A program made the position numbers and the translations under genes. A DNA stretch of 38,343 nucleotides from Chara braunii (Eukaryota; Streptophyta; Charophyceae; Charales; Characeae): the NCBI GenBank assembly GCA_003427395.1, contig BFEA01000081.1, forward strand, positions 57,866-96,208. The letters are read 5' to 3'. Each line of letters begins with the position of its first letter. Position 1 is the first letter of the stretch. The notes under the pieces are model-generated. The model was given only the letters and a program-made list of their open reading frames with translations, did not search any database and had not been told where the DNA came from. Shown here piece by piece: positions 18,154 through 28,244 of this stretch.

Positions 18154-18645
18154 CTAGGTTACCAATGGTCCAGAGACCGGACGTCTCCACCAGTCGTCTC
18201 CCCCAGACATTTCCCCCCCCCGTCGTCCGGATTTCCGGACGACGCCTTTTTGGCAAAAAAAAAAAACAGTGTTGCGCATGGCCTAGAGACCCCCCATAAA
18301 AAAATTCAGATTTTTCCGAGCATTTGCTGATAGGGTGGTATTTGGGGGGGGACGGGGGGGTAGAAGGGGTTTTGGTGGGGATAGGAGGGGTATAGATGGG
18401 GAATGAATCTTTAAACATTTTTATTATTTATTCTATTGGCCCAAATAATCCAAAAAATTGGTGGCATACACCTAATGCAAGGTGGAAGCCACATGACTGT
18501 TTTCAAAAAAACATTTTTTTTATTTTTTTATTTTTTTTTTTGTGCTAGGTCGGACATACCCTGTCTGGTCCGACGTCCGACCAGACGTCTGGTCGAACAT
18601 CCCGGACGGTCAGGGGGGTCTCGGACGTCCGGCCCGGTAACCTAG
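18154..18645. mobile_element. 492-bp hAT-like non-autonomous DNA transposon
   Basis: The element starts ctaggttacc (18154-18163) and ends ggtaacctag (18636-18645), a perfect 10-bp terminal inverted repeat. It is flanked on both sides by the identical 8-mer cttccaac (18146-18153 and 18646-18653). An 8-bp target duplication is the signature of hAT elements. Subterminal regions are packed with gacgtc, gtccg and cggac words in both orientations, the usual layout of transposase-binding arrays. No transposase frame is present, so movement would need a partner in trans. Confidence 0.85.
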
Positions 18646-18669
18646 CTTCCAACTATATCTATTTGTTCA

Positions 18670-18844
18670 AGATGGAATGAAAGGCTGGATTATTTTATGA
18701 AATGTCTTAATTAAACTTTCATTCTACTATAACAAATACCTTATAATTTAGATTAGATTAACTCATTTATGACTGAAAATCCTTACATAGAATGACAGTC
18801 CAATTAAAACATTTCATGAACGCATCCAGACTTTCATTCCATCT
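18670..18844. repeat. AT-rich foldback repeat
   Basis: agatggaatgaaag at 18670-18683 is the exact reverse complement of 18831-18844. Inside, the arms keep pairing with mismatches (ctggat, atgaaatgt-ttaatt, ttcattcta) for about 70 bases each, around a short centre. An additional caagatggaatgaaaa copy lies at about 18938. The structure resembles a foldback MITE. Confidence 0.7.
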
Positions 18845-20065
18845 TTAGCATGCAGTTCAAATAAGAAGGGATACGCCATTCTTGGAATTCAAGTTTTCAA
18901 GTAAGACATAAAATTTTAAAATTGGAATAACATTTTTCAAGATGGAATGAAAATTTAGAATTTAGAATGTAATTTTACTATAGAATGATAATTTAATTTT
19001 GGAAAATTTTTCTATTGTTCCTTTGTCGTAGAGTAGGGCTCCTTGCCCAATAAACAGATGGACAGAGGGAACCATAAAATAGAGAGGGTTGCGGCTAAAA
19101 GAACCACCGTCTTACCAAAGGTAGAAAAACGATAGTTCTTGACCTACCCGTGGATTCTAGCTGAAAGACTGTCACTCATGTTTTGGTCTTGCACTGTGGA
19201 GCAGTCCCGAAGTGAAACTTGAACTCTCAAAAATCTTTTATATTTTTTTGTAGGAATTAGTTGCCGATCCCAATCAACTTTGAGGGAGAATTTGGGATGG
19301 AGGAAATAGAATGACTTGGTCCTGTTCTGAATCATTGATGTCTCATACAACTAACAATAGTGATACATCACTAGTCTTAGTTCTTGAAGTGAAGAGGTGG
19401 AGTTTTCGCAGGCGACTGTCGTCCGCTAAAGCTCCCCCTTCCAGTGTGAAGTAGGGCTAAGCTATGAATCTCCCTCGGCAGCGACCAAGCGCGGCCAAGT
19501 CCGCGGCCGCAGCCAGGTCCGCAACCCCGTGGACGTGTCCGTGCAGTCGTGCAACTTTATGGCTGCATGACGGCCAGTGGAGAGGGGAGTTGGGGATTTG
19601 GGAAGCGTCATAGGGCGGCGCAACCCCAGCCCCAACCTTCATGTTAAATAGATTAAAATGTAGATCATTTGGTTAATCCTGAGAATTGTCTTTATGGCCT
19701 ACCTTGTGTTTTTATCATTCCTCGACTTACAAGCAGCCCGATCGTTCTCGTATAATGGAATATGCTGGAACGTGTCTTCAATCGCTACAAAGAAGTGTGG
19801 TGCTTTGTGAATCATCAGGTGCAAAATTTATGGATATTGCCGTCGTGGTGTAGCTGGGTACTATCAATTTGATCCGAGCAGAGATATTGCTCCGATGATG
19901 GATATTCTGGTCTCGTCCTTGTCTCATAGCCCTCCCCTGGTCATTCTCCTTCTCGCCTCTCTTCTCACCGCTATCCTACTTCCGATTCTTGCCACCTGCT
20001 TGCTTGCTTGGTTGACTCCCCATGAGTTGCCTCTGGCTTGCATGTGGCTTGCATACTGAGCGTAA
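18845..20065. other. Mostly AT-rich, no assigned gene
   Basis: Apart from a coding-like minus-strand segment at 19144-19350, nothing is recognised. A GC-rich patch at 19480-19630 gives an Ala-rich frame without support. Confidence 0.45.
19144..19350 (-). CDS. Exon-like open frame, family unknown
   Basis: The frame reads RTKSFYFLHPKFSLKVDWD, then LIPTKKYKRFLRVQVSLRD, and ends SARIHG followed by a stop that overlaps a good 5' splice consensus (GGGTAGGTCAAG on the minus strand). Its balanced amino-acid composition differs from the low-complexity frames around it. I do not recognise a family, and no adjoining exon is identified. It could be part of a decayed gene or transposon. Confidence 0.25.
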   Translation of the reverse strand: MYETSMIQNRTKSFYFLHPKFSLKVDWDRQLIPTKKYKRFLRVQVSLRDCSTVQDQNMSDSLSARIHG

Positions 20066-20070
20066 TCATG

Positions 20071-21330
20071 TTCACAGGATGGATGGTGTTCCACAAACTT
20101 ATCCTATTTTCTCTGGTCGTGTTGTCACTCTGCTCGTGCCCTCCCTTGATGGCCTATTTCTGGTATGGGTAATTAACGATGGGATTCCTTCAACACGGGG
20201 TGATTCACGTTGGTGCATATGGTTTTGTTGGAACTGATACTACTATTTATGGGATATGGAGCGATATGCTATTGGGGGAAGCCTCAGGTATGGGCGACAG
20301 GTGGAGTAACAAGTAGTGGAGTGTTTTCGTTGATTTTGTATAGGAACGGGGGATTATTGACCAGGATTTTACTAAGGAAATGAGCGGATCACTTGGACTG
20401 TGCCACTCGTACACTTTAGAGAGAGGGGGAACTTATTGTGCATAAGGGGTAGAGGTTCGAATTCCACTGTGGGATTGTCTCGGGTCTCTCAGTTGCCTAG
20501 GGATAGGGATGAATCTTGAGAAGCGAGTCACTTATTATAGGTGATGCAAGGAAGGGATCCCATCCTAATGCTTTTCAGGGAACAACGAATGGAAGAGGTG
20601 TAATCGCATGTGGTGGAAGGGTTACACATGAACCCTTTTGTGATTGTGTTCACAGGATGGATCGTGTTCTGCAAGCTTGTCCTATTCGTTGTGGTTATAT
20701 TGTCACTCTACCCTCGCCCTCCCTTGCTGTCCTATTACTGGTATGGGCAATTAACGACGGACTTCCTTTCCTTTTTTAGTATTCAACACGGGGTGATACA
20801 CAAATAAACAACGGGGAATCCTCTGAGCGCCATATGCGCATGGTTCATATAATGAACTTGCCCTCATGAGCAACATCCATCGTCGTGTCAGTTGTTTATT
20901 TCATCATATCGTTGGACCAGGTGCGTATGGTTTTGTGGGAGCCTGTACTGCTATCTGTGGGATGTGGAGGGATATGCTCGTGAGGGAGGATTCGGGTATG
21001 GCCGACAGGTGGAGCAATAAGTAGCGGAGTGTTCTCGTCGATCTTGTTGAGAAACATTGGATTATAGACTATGATTTTTCTGAGGAAGCGGGCGGACTGC
21101 TTGGACTATGTAACACGTATACCGAAGGAGGGGAAGGGTGTACTATGCGTCGGGTGGTGGAGGATCGGATTCCGCAGAGGGGTTGTCTTGGGCCTCTCTG
21201 TTGACTAGGGACAGGGAGGAACTTGGTACGCGAGTCACCCATTATAGTGATGCAATCCTGATGTATTTCAGGGAACGGCGAATAGAGGAGGTGAGAACAA
21301 CATGTGGTGGAAGGGTTACGTGTGAATCTA
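20071..21330 (+). repeat. Diverged tandem duplication, period 578, second copy interrupted
   Basis: Copy A starts ttcacaggatggat at 20071 and copy B at 20649. Shared blocks in order are ctggtatggg with aattaacga, attcaacacggggtga (A only ~ttcaacacgg), tatggttttgt, gccgacaggtggag or gcgacaggtggag, aataagtag or aacaagtag, gcggatc or gcggactg, and catgtggtggaagggttac. In copy B about 110 extra bases separate cacggggtga from gtgcgtatgg. In one frame both copies read AYGFVG or a close variant, M-x-DRWSNK and a TAG at the same place. Confidence 0.8.
20216..20500 (+). pseudogene. Coding-like remnant in duplication copy A
   Basis: The frame reads AYGFVGTDTTIYGIW, MLLGEASGMGDRWSNK, TAG, then IIDQDFTKEM and LGLCHSYT. 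It aligns residue by residue with copy B at 20930-21200 (AYGFVGACTAICGMW, MADRWSNK, TAG, IIDYDFSEEA, LGLCNTYT). Several differences between the copies are at third codon positions (aacaag/aataag, gttgat/gtcgat, ctg/cta). No known family is recognised. Confidence 0.3.
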
Positions 21331-21380
21331 TCTGTGATTGCGAAGTTTACCGAAGTTTGTGTTCCTTACATATTTTATGA
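20930..21380 (+). pseudogene. Coding-like remnant in duplication copy B
   Basis: It is the counterpart of the copy A remnant. In a second frame, from about 21138, it continues as SGGGGSDSAEGLSWASLLTR, then YSDAILMYFRERRIEEVR and TCGGRVTCE to a TGA at 21378-21380. The shared SNK-TAG position shows that the stop predates the duplication or is not a stop in the mature RNA. The function is unknown. Confidence 0.3.
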
Positions 21381-21388
21381 TCTACTAT

Positions 21389-21803
21389 AATGGAGCACTG
21401 GTCCGGACTATACGCTTCCATGTTCTGGTGGGAGGGGGCTGCGGTTGGAGGAGGAATGGATGGAATAAGATCAATGGATAATGTTGACTCCGTAATTGTT
21501 CCTCATATACGCCCATGGTTCAGCTGATTGACGGCCACTGACTTCATGAAAGTATTAATATGTGAGTGGAGTGAACGAGTTGCCCTTAAACCACCAGTAC
21601 ACGACCCCAACCTTGTAGTCCGAAACTTGTTGCCACAAGAAAACGAGGCTGAAATGTCAAACGTCATGTCCACCATTGATAAAATAGAACGGCGGTCGCG
21701 GTTTCGTTTCGCGCCTCCAGAATTTGAGGTGTCAGACTCGCGGCCTAGGTGTCCATGTACTGGTGCTTTAAGACTAGACTATCCAAGGAGTTGGGATCTC
21801 TGA
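21389..21803 (+). pseudogene. Open frame with a single TGA, family unknown
   Basis: One frame reads MEHWSGLYASMFWWEGAAV, MDGIRSMDNVDSVIVPHI and PWFS, then TGA (21525-21527), then MKVLICEWSERVALKPPV, LVVRNLLPQENEAEMSNV, STIDKIERRSRFRF and PPEFEVSDSRPRC, and ends in TGA at 21801-21803. About 137 codons with ordinary composition and one stop, next to the duplicated remnants and on the same strand, suggest a decayed exon of the same gene or element. No domain is recognised. Confidence 0.35.
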
Positions 21804-23180
21804 AGTGTAGTAGTTGTGGAGAGATGTTCATTCTTCTGATAATATTTTTCAATATGGAACCTGCATTGGACTTGTGCACACCCGGTTCTGAGTACATCTG
21901 GTAATATTACCGTAATGAGTTGTGGTTATGAAAGACTCGGTGATTTTTTCTTTTTTTCGGGATCCCGGTATGCTGAAAAGAGTGCAAAATTTTACTTATT
22001 TTTTTTTCCTGTGCCCGTGATGCCTTCCCTTGTAATCATGACATGTGAGTTGGGTTCTTGACTGCAAGTAATGGATGTTATTATCTAAGCTTTTATGAAT
22101 GATATTTAACTGAGAGTCGTCATGTGTGTGATCCATCTGTTGTGAATTTTATTCCTTGGTTTCAGAACTGCTCATTTATTTTAGTATTGGGTCTCCAACA
22201 TGTGTTATGACGCAACATGCCGCAACACAATTGCGGGAGTATTGTATTCCATAAACATACACAGACTCTGTCACATGGGAACCCGTCGTTTTGTTTATTT
22301 CTTTCCTTTTTTCTTTCATTTTGATTGACTGGTTGATTGGTGGGGGAGGGGCCTCCCAACCTGCCCCTGTCCCCCACGTGTGTGCGTGCATACACACACA
22401 CACAATCAGTTTTGTATTTGTCAGTCTTTTTCCTGTTGCTTGTCCTCCTTTTAATTTTTTTCTAAGTATTTTTTTGTGTGCCCAAGTGAGCACCCTTAAG
22501 TAGTGCCAAACAGTTGATGGTAACTTGTTTGGAGTGCTAACTGCACTCTTAGGGGGGCCGCTCAGTCGGGGATGTTTGTGTTGCCTATGGGTGATGACGG
22601 ATGTTCATCGAAGCGTCTCCCTGGCTCAGTGGGTGGTGGGAACCGACAGTTTGCGGGGTTCAATCGTGATGTGAGTAGGTCATGCGCTGCTTTGTTCCGT
22701 GTTGGACGTGTGGAAGGCCTGGTCTGAGCTCCGCCGATGTCCTACTGCCTGTCCCGCTTGCTTCACATATTGTTCTTTGCAGGTTGATGTGCTCGATGTG
22801 TGGTGTGGCAATGTTGTTGGTGTTGCCTTGCGCTTCGCTGCTCCGCTGCCTTGCTGCCCGTCCGCTGGTTGTGCCTTCCGTGTTTGCTGCTTGTGGGCAT
22901 TGTTGGTTGGTTGCCTTGTTGCGGGTGCCTTGTGCTTTGCTCCAGGGTTGCCTATTTGCTGGTCTTCTCCCCTTATCGTCCCGTGCAGTGTGGTTGCCTC
23001 GCTTGTGTTGCCTCGTGCTTCAGTACATGGTTGCCCCGCTGCAAGTCATGCGTGCCATGTCATTCTTTGAAGTCGTTTTTTGGTGTTTTGTAGTCGTGTT
23101 GCCTCTATTGTGTTGCCTGGTGCCCTACAGGGTTGTTGTCCGCTGCAATGTTTCGCTTGGGGACAGTCTGCCTTCAACAA
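21804..23180. other. No assigned gene; T/G-rich low complexity at 22.7-23.1 kb
   Basis: From about 22690 to 23150 the plus strand is a degenerate gttgcc/gtgttgcct-type repeat. The long Cys/Leu/Val frame there (to 23360) is a product of that composition. A short hairpin gggtca...tgaccc lies at 23181-23201, just before the ribozyme motif. Confidence 0.45.
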
Positions 23181-23226
23181 GGGTCAAAGGGTTCATGACC
23201 CAAACCATCAAATACGGAGCTTCCGC

Positions 23227-23282
23227 AGATTGTCAAGGGTTCAGCCTCCTGATGAGTCGGTGCAACTCCGACGAAACAATCT
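23227..23282 (+). ncRNA. Hammerhead ribozyme candidate, type III topology
   Basis: Core bases are in place: CTGATGA at 23249-23255, GAAA at 23273-23276 and the cleavage triplet GTC at 23232-23234 (cut after C23234). Stem II is GTCGG/CCGAC (23256-23260 with 23268-23272), closed by a 7-base loop TGCAACT. Stem III pairs AGATTGT (23227-23233) with ACAATCT (23276-23282), seven perfect pairs. Stem I is a short hairpin (23235-23248) with three pairs (AGG/CCT), a 6-base loop and one A-C mismatch at the core-proximal position. Hammerheads self-cleave RNA and are known from plant retrozymes and other retroelements. No second copy and no LTR or primer-binding site of a retrozyme was found around it. Confidence 0.75.
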
Positions 23283-23690
23283 TGTTATCACCCGTTTTTA
23301 TTTTTATTTTTTTGAGTTCTTGTCTTTTGATTTACCGTTGTTGCTTTGCCAACTTGTGTTGATAGTATCTCTTCTCGCCCCGCCCTTGTCCTCAAGCCTA
23401 TGTCTATCCCTTTCGTCGGTACTACTTGTTTCTCAACTCACTGTCTTTCCCTTGTCCTATCGTGTTTTTGTGCTCGCCCACCTCCCCTGCGCCCCCCAAC
23501 ATCTTCTGTTTGTTCTTCCCTACCCCTTCCCTATGTGCTAGTTTGTTTCGCTTCAATAGTAGTGCGTTCGGCTTCGTGTTGTTTGCTTGTTTTGGTCATG
23601 CCATGTGAAGTGGACAATTTATTTCCTGGTGTGTTGCTTGATGTGTTGTTTTCGCACAGCTCACCATGTCCGTTCACGTGGGGGTTTCAT

Positions 23691-23736
<46 letters not shown>

Positions 23737-25430
23737 CAAAGGGTGTGGCCTCATCTCGAATACGTGTTGCTTCAGATGCTTAGTTGGGTGGTTCTGGGGC
23801 CATAGCAATGACATTCTCGAATACCTGTTGACCTCACAAATAAGAGCCCTCCCGGGGCCTTACCCACGAAGTTTAACACTCCAATTCTCATAATCTCCCT
23901 GAGAGGTAATGCAGTACTTGGGACCTGTGGTGGATGCTTGATAAAAAGAGTCATCCCAGTGGACTATGACCTAGCAGAGATACCCCTGCAATGAGGGTCG
24001 CCTCTCCTATACATTGAGAAAAAGTGCAGAGAAGACTTCTGATCCAGAAACAGCTGCAGTCCCCCTGCCAGAGGTTCAGGAAAACCCCGCCTATGAGCTG
24101 AATAAATTCAGGGAATTTGGGATCTAAAGGTACTTAGCTACTATTTGCATCCACCGTAAACAGAAAGCATGTCCCATCATGGCTTTTTGGTTGGCACCCT
24201 AACGATTAACACCGCTTACTATTGTCCTGATCCTCGATCCTACTATTTGAGAGGTCACTACACTACCATGGTCCCAATGCTCCTGATGGGATTCCGCTGC
24301 GAGGGGAACCTCGGCCCGACAAGGGGCCACAATTGGTATTCAGCTCAAGATGCCGCTTCACTTAACCTCCTTTGCTGATGTGATGGAGTGCCCACTGCCT
24401 AGTCTCGCGTGTCCTATTGTGAGTCGGTGCTTTGACTATTTCCCGACTTCACCTCAGGGACATACAGTGCGTTCTCCGTTCACTTTCGAAGTTGCGTCCG
24501 CAGGATATGGTCGAGGGGTGCTTGCGCCCACGACACGTCGTGTATGATCTCCTTGTTTTCTTATGCGCCTTCCTTACCGCCTTTGTCGTTGCAGACACAC
24601 TACTTGCCTCAAGGTCCTTGCTCTACTCGCTATTGCCTTTTGGCGCCGGGTGTCTATTGTTGGCTCAAAATACCGCTCGCCTCGATTACCGCTGCCATCA
24701 CTCCAGCTTCATGGCGGGGTAAGCCTGCTACTGTCCTCTTACTTTCTACATGACCGACGAGTCTGGGTTGTTCGGTTAAACTCAGCCATTTGCATACACC
24801 TTGTCTATCCTACTAGACGTCTGGTCTTCCAGAGCTTCTTACCAGGACCGCTACATCGAAATGGCACCCAAAATGGTAATATGTCCGTAAACCCCTTTTG
24901 CCCACCCCCCTCACACGCACCGTTTGTGACATATGTGAACCTTTTCCTTGAAATCTCCAAATGTCTCTATCTCGTGATTGCTTCCCACTCCTCTTCGTTC
25001 ATTGATGATCTTATGGAATCCAGGCTATGCCAGTATGGAATCCTGTCCCATTTGGTATGCTATGCTGAAGGTTTTTTGTTCTCGAACAATCCGGTATGAG
25101 GGGAACGGTTCTGCGATTTCGTCAAAACGGACATTTTTTATTTTTTTGACGAAATTCAAAGTCAATTTTTCAAGTGATTTTTTATGTTTTTTATATTTTC
25201 AACCATTCAAATTCGGGTGATACCTTGATTTTTTTTTATTAATAAGCCACTTGTTAAGTTTATGGTCAGTATTGCATTTATTCTACAATATTTCCTCGCT
25301 TATACATAAATATCCATAACTCATCTTACATCCACATCATGTCTTCATATATCCATCCGCCACCATGTCTTCACACATTGTTTTCATGACCTCAATTGTG
25401 AGTGTTAATACTCTTACGTTGCAGCACGGC
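23283..25430. other. No assigned gene
   Basis: It contains a CA microsatellite (23695-23734) and AT-rich sequence. Frames at 24169-24378 and 24563-25099 are open but without recognisable domains and mostly Leu/Ser/Cys-rich. Confidence 0.4.
23695..23734. repeat. CA microsatellite
   Basis: About twenty uninterrupted CA units. Confidence 0.95.
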
Positions 25431-25432
25431 CA

Positions 25433-25728
25433 TTATCTACTTATCCTATTTACTGCACCGACGATGAGAATCCACATTCTCGCATCGTGTAAGCCATCTA
25501 ACATGCATTTGGAGATGGGCGGAGCAGGCATGCTTTCAAACTCCATTGTGAAAGCTGACGAACCTCCAAGTGACATGCCCTCACGCAACAATGTTGTTGT
25601 TTTTTCTTTGTAGACTTGCACAGCTGTTTCATGACATTGTGCGAAGCCACGCCCTTCTCCCTGTTGTCCCTGTCTTTCATAAATGTGCACGTCGTATACG
25701 TCAATTTCTGTGAACCTTACGACAACTA
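25433..25728 (-). pseudogene. Coding-like island, family unknown
   Basis: The minus-strand frame is open from just after a TGA near 25735 and reads NLFVVVVRFTEIDVYDVHIY, then ERQGQQGEGRGFAQCHE, REGMSLGGSSAFTMEFE, SMPAPPISKCMLDGLHDAR and MWILIVGAVNRISR, ending in TAA. The composition is that of a globular protein. No domain is recognised. It lies on the same strand as the islands at 25846 and 27001 and may be an exon of one broken gene or large element. Confidence 0.35.
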
Positions 25729-25845
25729 CAAACAGGTTGCATCAACGAAGTTCGCATCTGACTATTAACTCGTATTCGTATGGAAATGCTCCGCCGGTTG
25801 TGGTAATCGTTGTCCCTGCTGGCACTGCAATTTAAGTGATGCTCG

Positions 25846-26000
25846 TCATTCTTGTAAATGATGCACCCCCGTATATTTTTCCCCTTTAATAATGTCGATC
25901 ACTATAATCCTGCAAGATTGATCACCAACATTCGTTATATCTTTGAAAACATGAAATTTCCGAGTCACAGCAACATTTCTTAAACATACAAATTGCCTTT
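25846..26000 (-). pseudogene. Coding-like island, family unknown
   Basis: On the minus strand a pyrimidine-rich stretch and a possible splice acceptor precede a frame reading NVAVTRKFHVFKDITNVGDQ, then SCRIIVIDIIKGEKY and TGVHHLQE, then TGA. The length is about 45-50 codons. It may continue the island to its right, but this cannot be shown from sequence alone. Confidence 0.25.
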
Positions 26001-26061
26001 TATCATATAATATAACAAGGATCGAAGAAAAAAAAAAACGAACTATTTTTAATGCACCCAC

Positions 26062-27000
26062 TCGTCCACATTAACCTCGAGTAGGAAAGTTCGAAATGTT
26101 GTTAGTATTTCAAAATCCGTAGTTGCACAACACGCAAATAAAAAATTGAAAGTACGAATACACAACCCCGAAAACATGAATAGTTCAGCATAGAAGTTGA
26201 TATTGACGATCATTGTTCCTTCCCTGTCGGCGATATCCCCTTCCTTCTCACTTCTTTCAAAACGTGACTTTAAAAATCCAACATTTATGAATATTGTTCA
26301 GACAAAGAAATGGTAGTTTATAATACACAAAAAATTAACTTAAAAAAAAACAAAAAAAACAGACCGTTTGGTATTTGCTAACTTAGAGCATGTAAATTGC
26401 AAATGCTTGAGATTTTTCAAAATTCGTATATGCAGCGTAACCGAAAATGAAATAATAAACGAAAAAACACGAATAAATATTAAAAAATAAACTTGATTAC
26501 ATTCAGCTAACAATTTGAAACTTACGATCGCTGCAATGCGCTATCAATTCCTATTTCCATAGTAAGGAAAGTCATTCACATATCTGTTCCAAAGTCCGGA
26601 ACACGTGTTAGCGATGAAGCACATCGATTGTTGAACATGTCTCGGCTATGACAAACGTGTTATGCTACTTGCTGCTATCCTATGTCATGTGAAGGAGAAG
26701 AGGTATAAAATTTGTTGCGTGCTTTATGTCTTCACAGTACGGACAGTCTATCACTATCTTGCGTCTGCCACCCACTAACGAAACTTCCTTTTGTCCCGAT
26801 GATGAAGATTATGCACCGTCATTTTTCCGCCTAGTCAAACGAGTTTTTCTCTATTCCCAACTCTCACTGATGATACATGCCTATCTATGCCAAACCATCT
26901 AATCATCTCAAACACAAAAAGGTGACGGCTATGTATTACATTTTTATAACGTTTGAAATTTCTCCGTCTTGCCTAATTTTTTATTTTCACTCATTTTCCC
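26062..27000. other. AT-rich, nothing recognised
   Basis: No repeats or frames worth naming; possibly intronic if the flanking minus-strand islands belong together. Confidence 0.4.
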
Positions 27001-27650
27001 CTAAGCACATTGTCTAACAACCCGTCCGAATCTGGTGAAATACGACCTATCCCTCGGACGAGGTCGTCGACCGAAGTCATACATAACATTCATAGATGAT
27101 CCATATACGTGGATCTGCGGGTCCTCGACTGTTGCATTCTCCGAAAACACGGACATGTATTTTATCCTAACAAAACATTTTGGTCGTGCCAAGGAATTCC
27201 CTATACAGTCTCATATGTCAAACACTTTTTCTTTCACCTCATGCCACAATGAATAATCTCCGACCTGACCTGCTATCACCACATCTGACCGCCCATTTGG
27301 ACCGCGGCGATACGGCACAACAATGAACTTCGACCTATCCATATGCAACTCGTTCCGGGAAACACACACAACTTCATCAACGAGTTTCCTACTTTTGTTT
27401 GCAGAAGCCACACATAGCACTCTGGCCAGAGCACATCCGGTAATACTCAACCGCACACAACAGTATAACACAGCTTGTGGATAAATCCCTGGGCAACGGA
27501 GTGGGTATTGTTCCAAGAATGGACAATGATGAGCACAGTCCACCAACTCCTGTTTCTGTGCACTTCCGGTGAAAAGTACTGGAGCATACTCCATCACCCT
27601 CTTTTCATGCATCGGCAATTCAGGGCCTCGTAACTGAATGGGGACTCTAT
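27001..27650 (-). pseudogene. About 215-codon frame with a single TGA, family unknown
   Basis: The minus-strand frame is open from a TAG near 27660, itself preceded by a purine-rich stretch. It reads RVPIQLRGPELPMHEKRV, EYAPVLFTGSAQKQELVDC, SRNELHMDRSKFIVVPYRR, GPNGRSDVVIAGQVGDYSLW and HEVKEKVFDI, then TGA (27211-27213). The same frame resumes with DCIGNSLARPKCFVRIKYMS, FSENATVEDPQIHVYGSS and YFTRFGRVVRQCA to a stop at 27001. Cysteines are frequent in the first half. I recognise no domain. One transition (CGA or TGG to TGA) would explain the break. Confidence 0.4.
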
Positions 27651-28240
27651 TTCTTTTCTAACCCCCCTCGTCCTTTTCCCCTTCCCCTAATTTTCCTTCC
27701 GCCTCTAGGATTGACCTCCTTCTCCAATGAGTTCATAGAGAAGGGATTTAACGGTCATTGCATCTTGTGCATCTTGTTATCGATGCACTTGTTTTATGTG
27801 TGGTGGGTGATGTCGTAGGCTCTCTTGTATTCGTCCTCTCTAGAATTTTCGCTGCATTCGTCTGACATCGGACTTGAAAAGGCATGAAGCTGTTATCTGT
27901 TGTTCATGTGGCTTTGATTTTCTTGCTTGCCTTCATGGCGTATCTTGCCTTCCGCTCGTTTCTAGATCTTCAAGCGCTCCACTCGATTTCACACTAGGGC
28001 AGTTGTCGAAATTCATCCCCGCTTCTACCTAAATAATGCAGAGCTTTATAATTCTTCTCATTAACGTATTGTGGCTCGAACGACTAGATTTACTCTTAAG
28101 TGTTGAATCCCTATTGATTTAACAGATTTTCGTCGAGAAGTATTCATCGCCTGCGAATTTATAAATGGGTACCATGACGTCATGGCTTGCGTTTCACGCC
28201 GCTTGTCCCTTCGTTCTCTTCTTTCTATTATTCTCTACTG
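27651..28240. other. No assigned gene
   Basis: Pyrimidine-rich on the plus strand around 27660-27720; otherwise no feature. Confidence 0.4.
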
Positions 28241-28244
28241 CCTT

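Noticed and set aside
20450-20480. ggttcgaattccac, resembling a tRNA T arm
   Set aside because: No acceptor, D or anticodon arm can be built around it, and the site belongs to the duplicated segment, whose other copy lacks the match.
22682-23362. 226-codon plus-strand frame rich in Cys, Leu and Val
   Set aside because: It coincides with a degenerate gttgcct-type low-complexity tract, shows no domain and overlaps the ribozyme motif.
24255-24310. cctgatggg followed by a hairpin, a possible second ribozyme
   Set aside because: The core reads CTGATGG and no GAAA box follows the stem.
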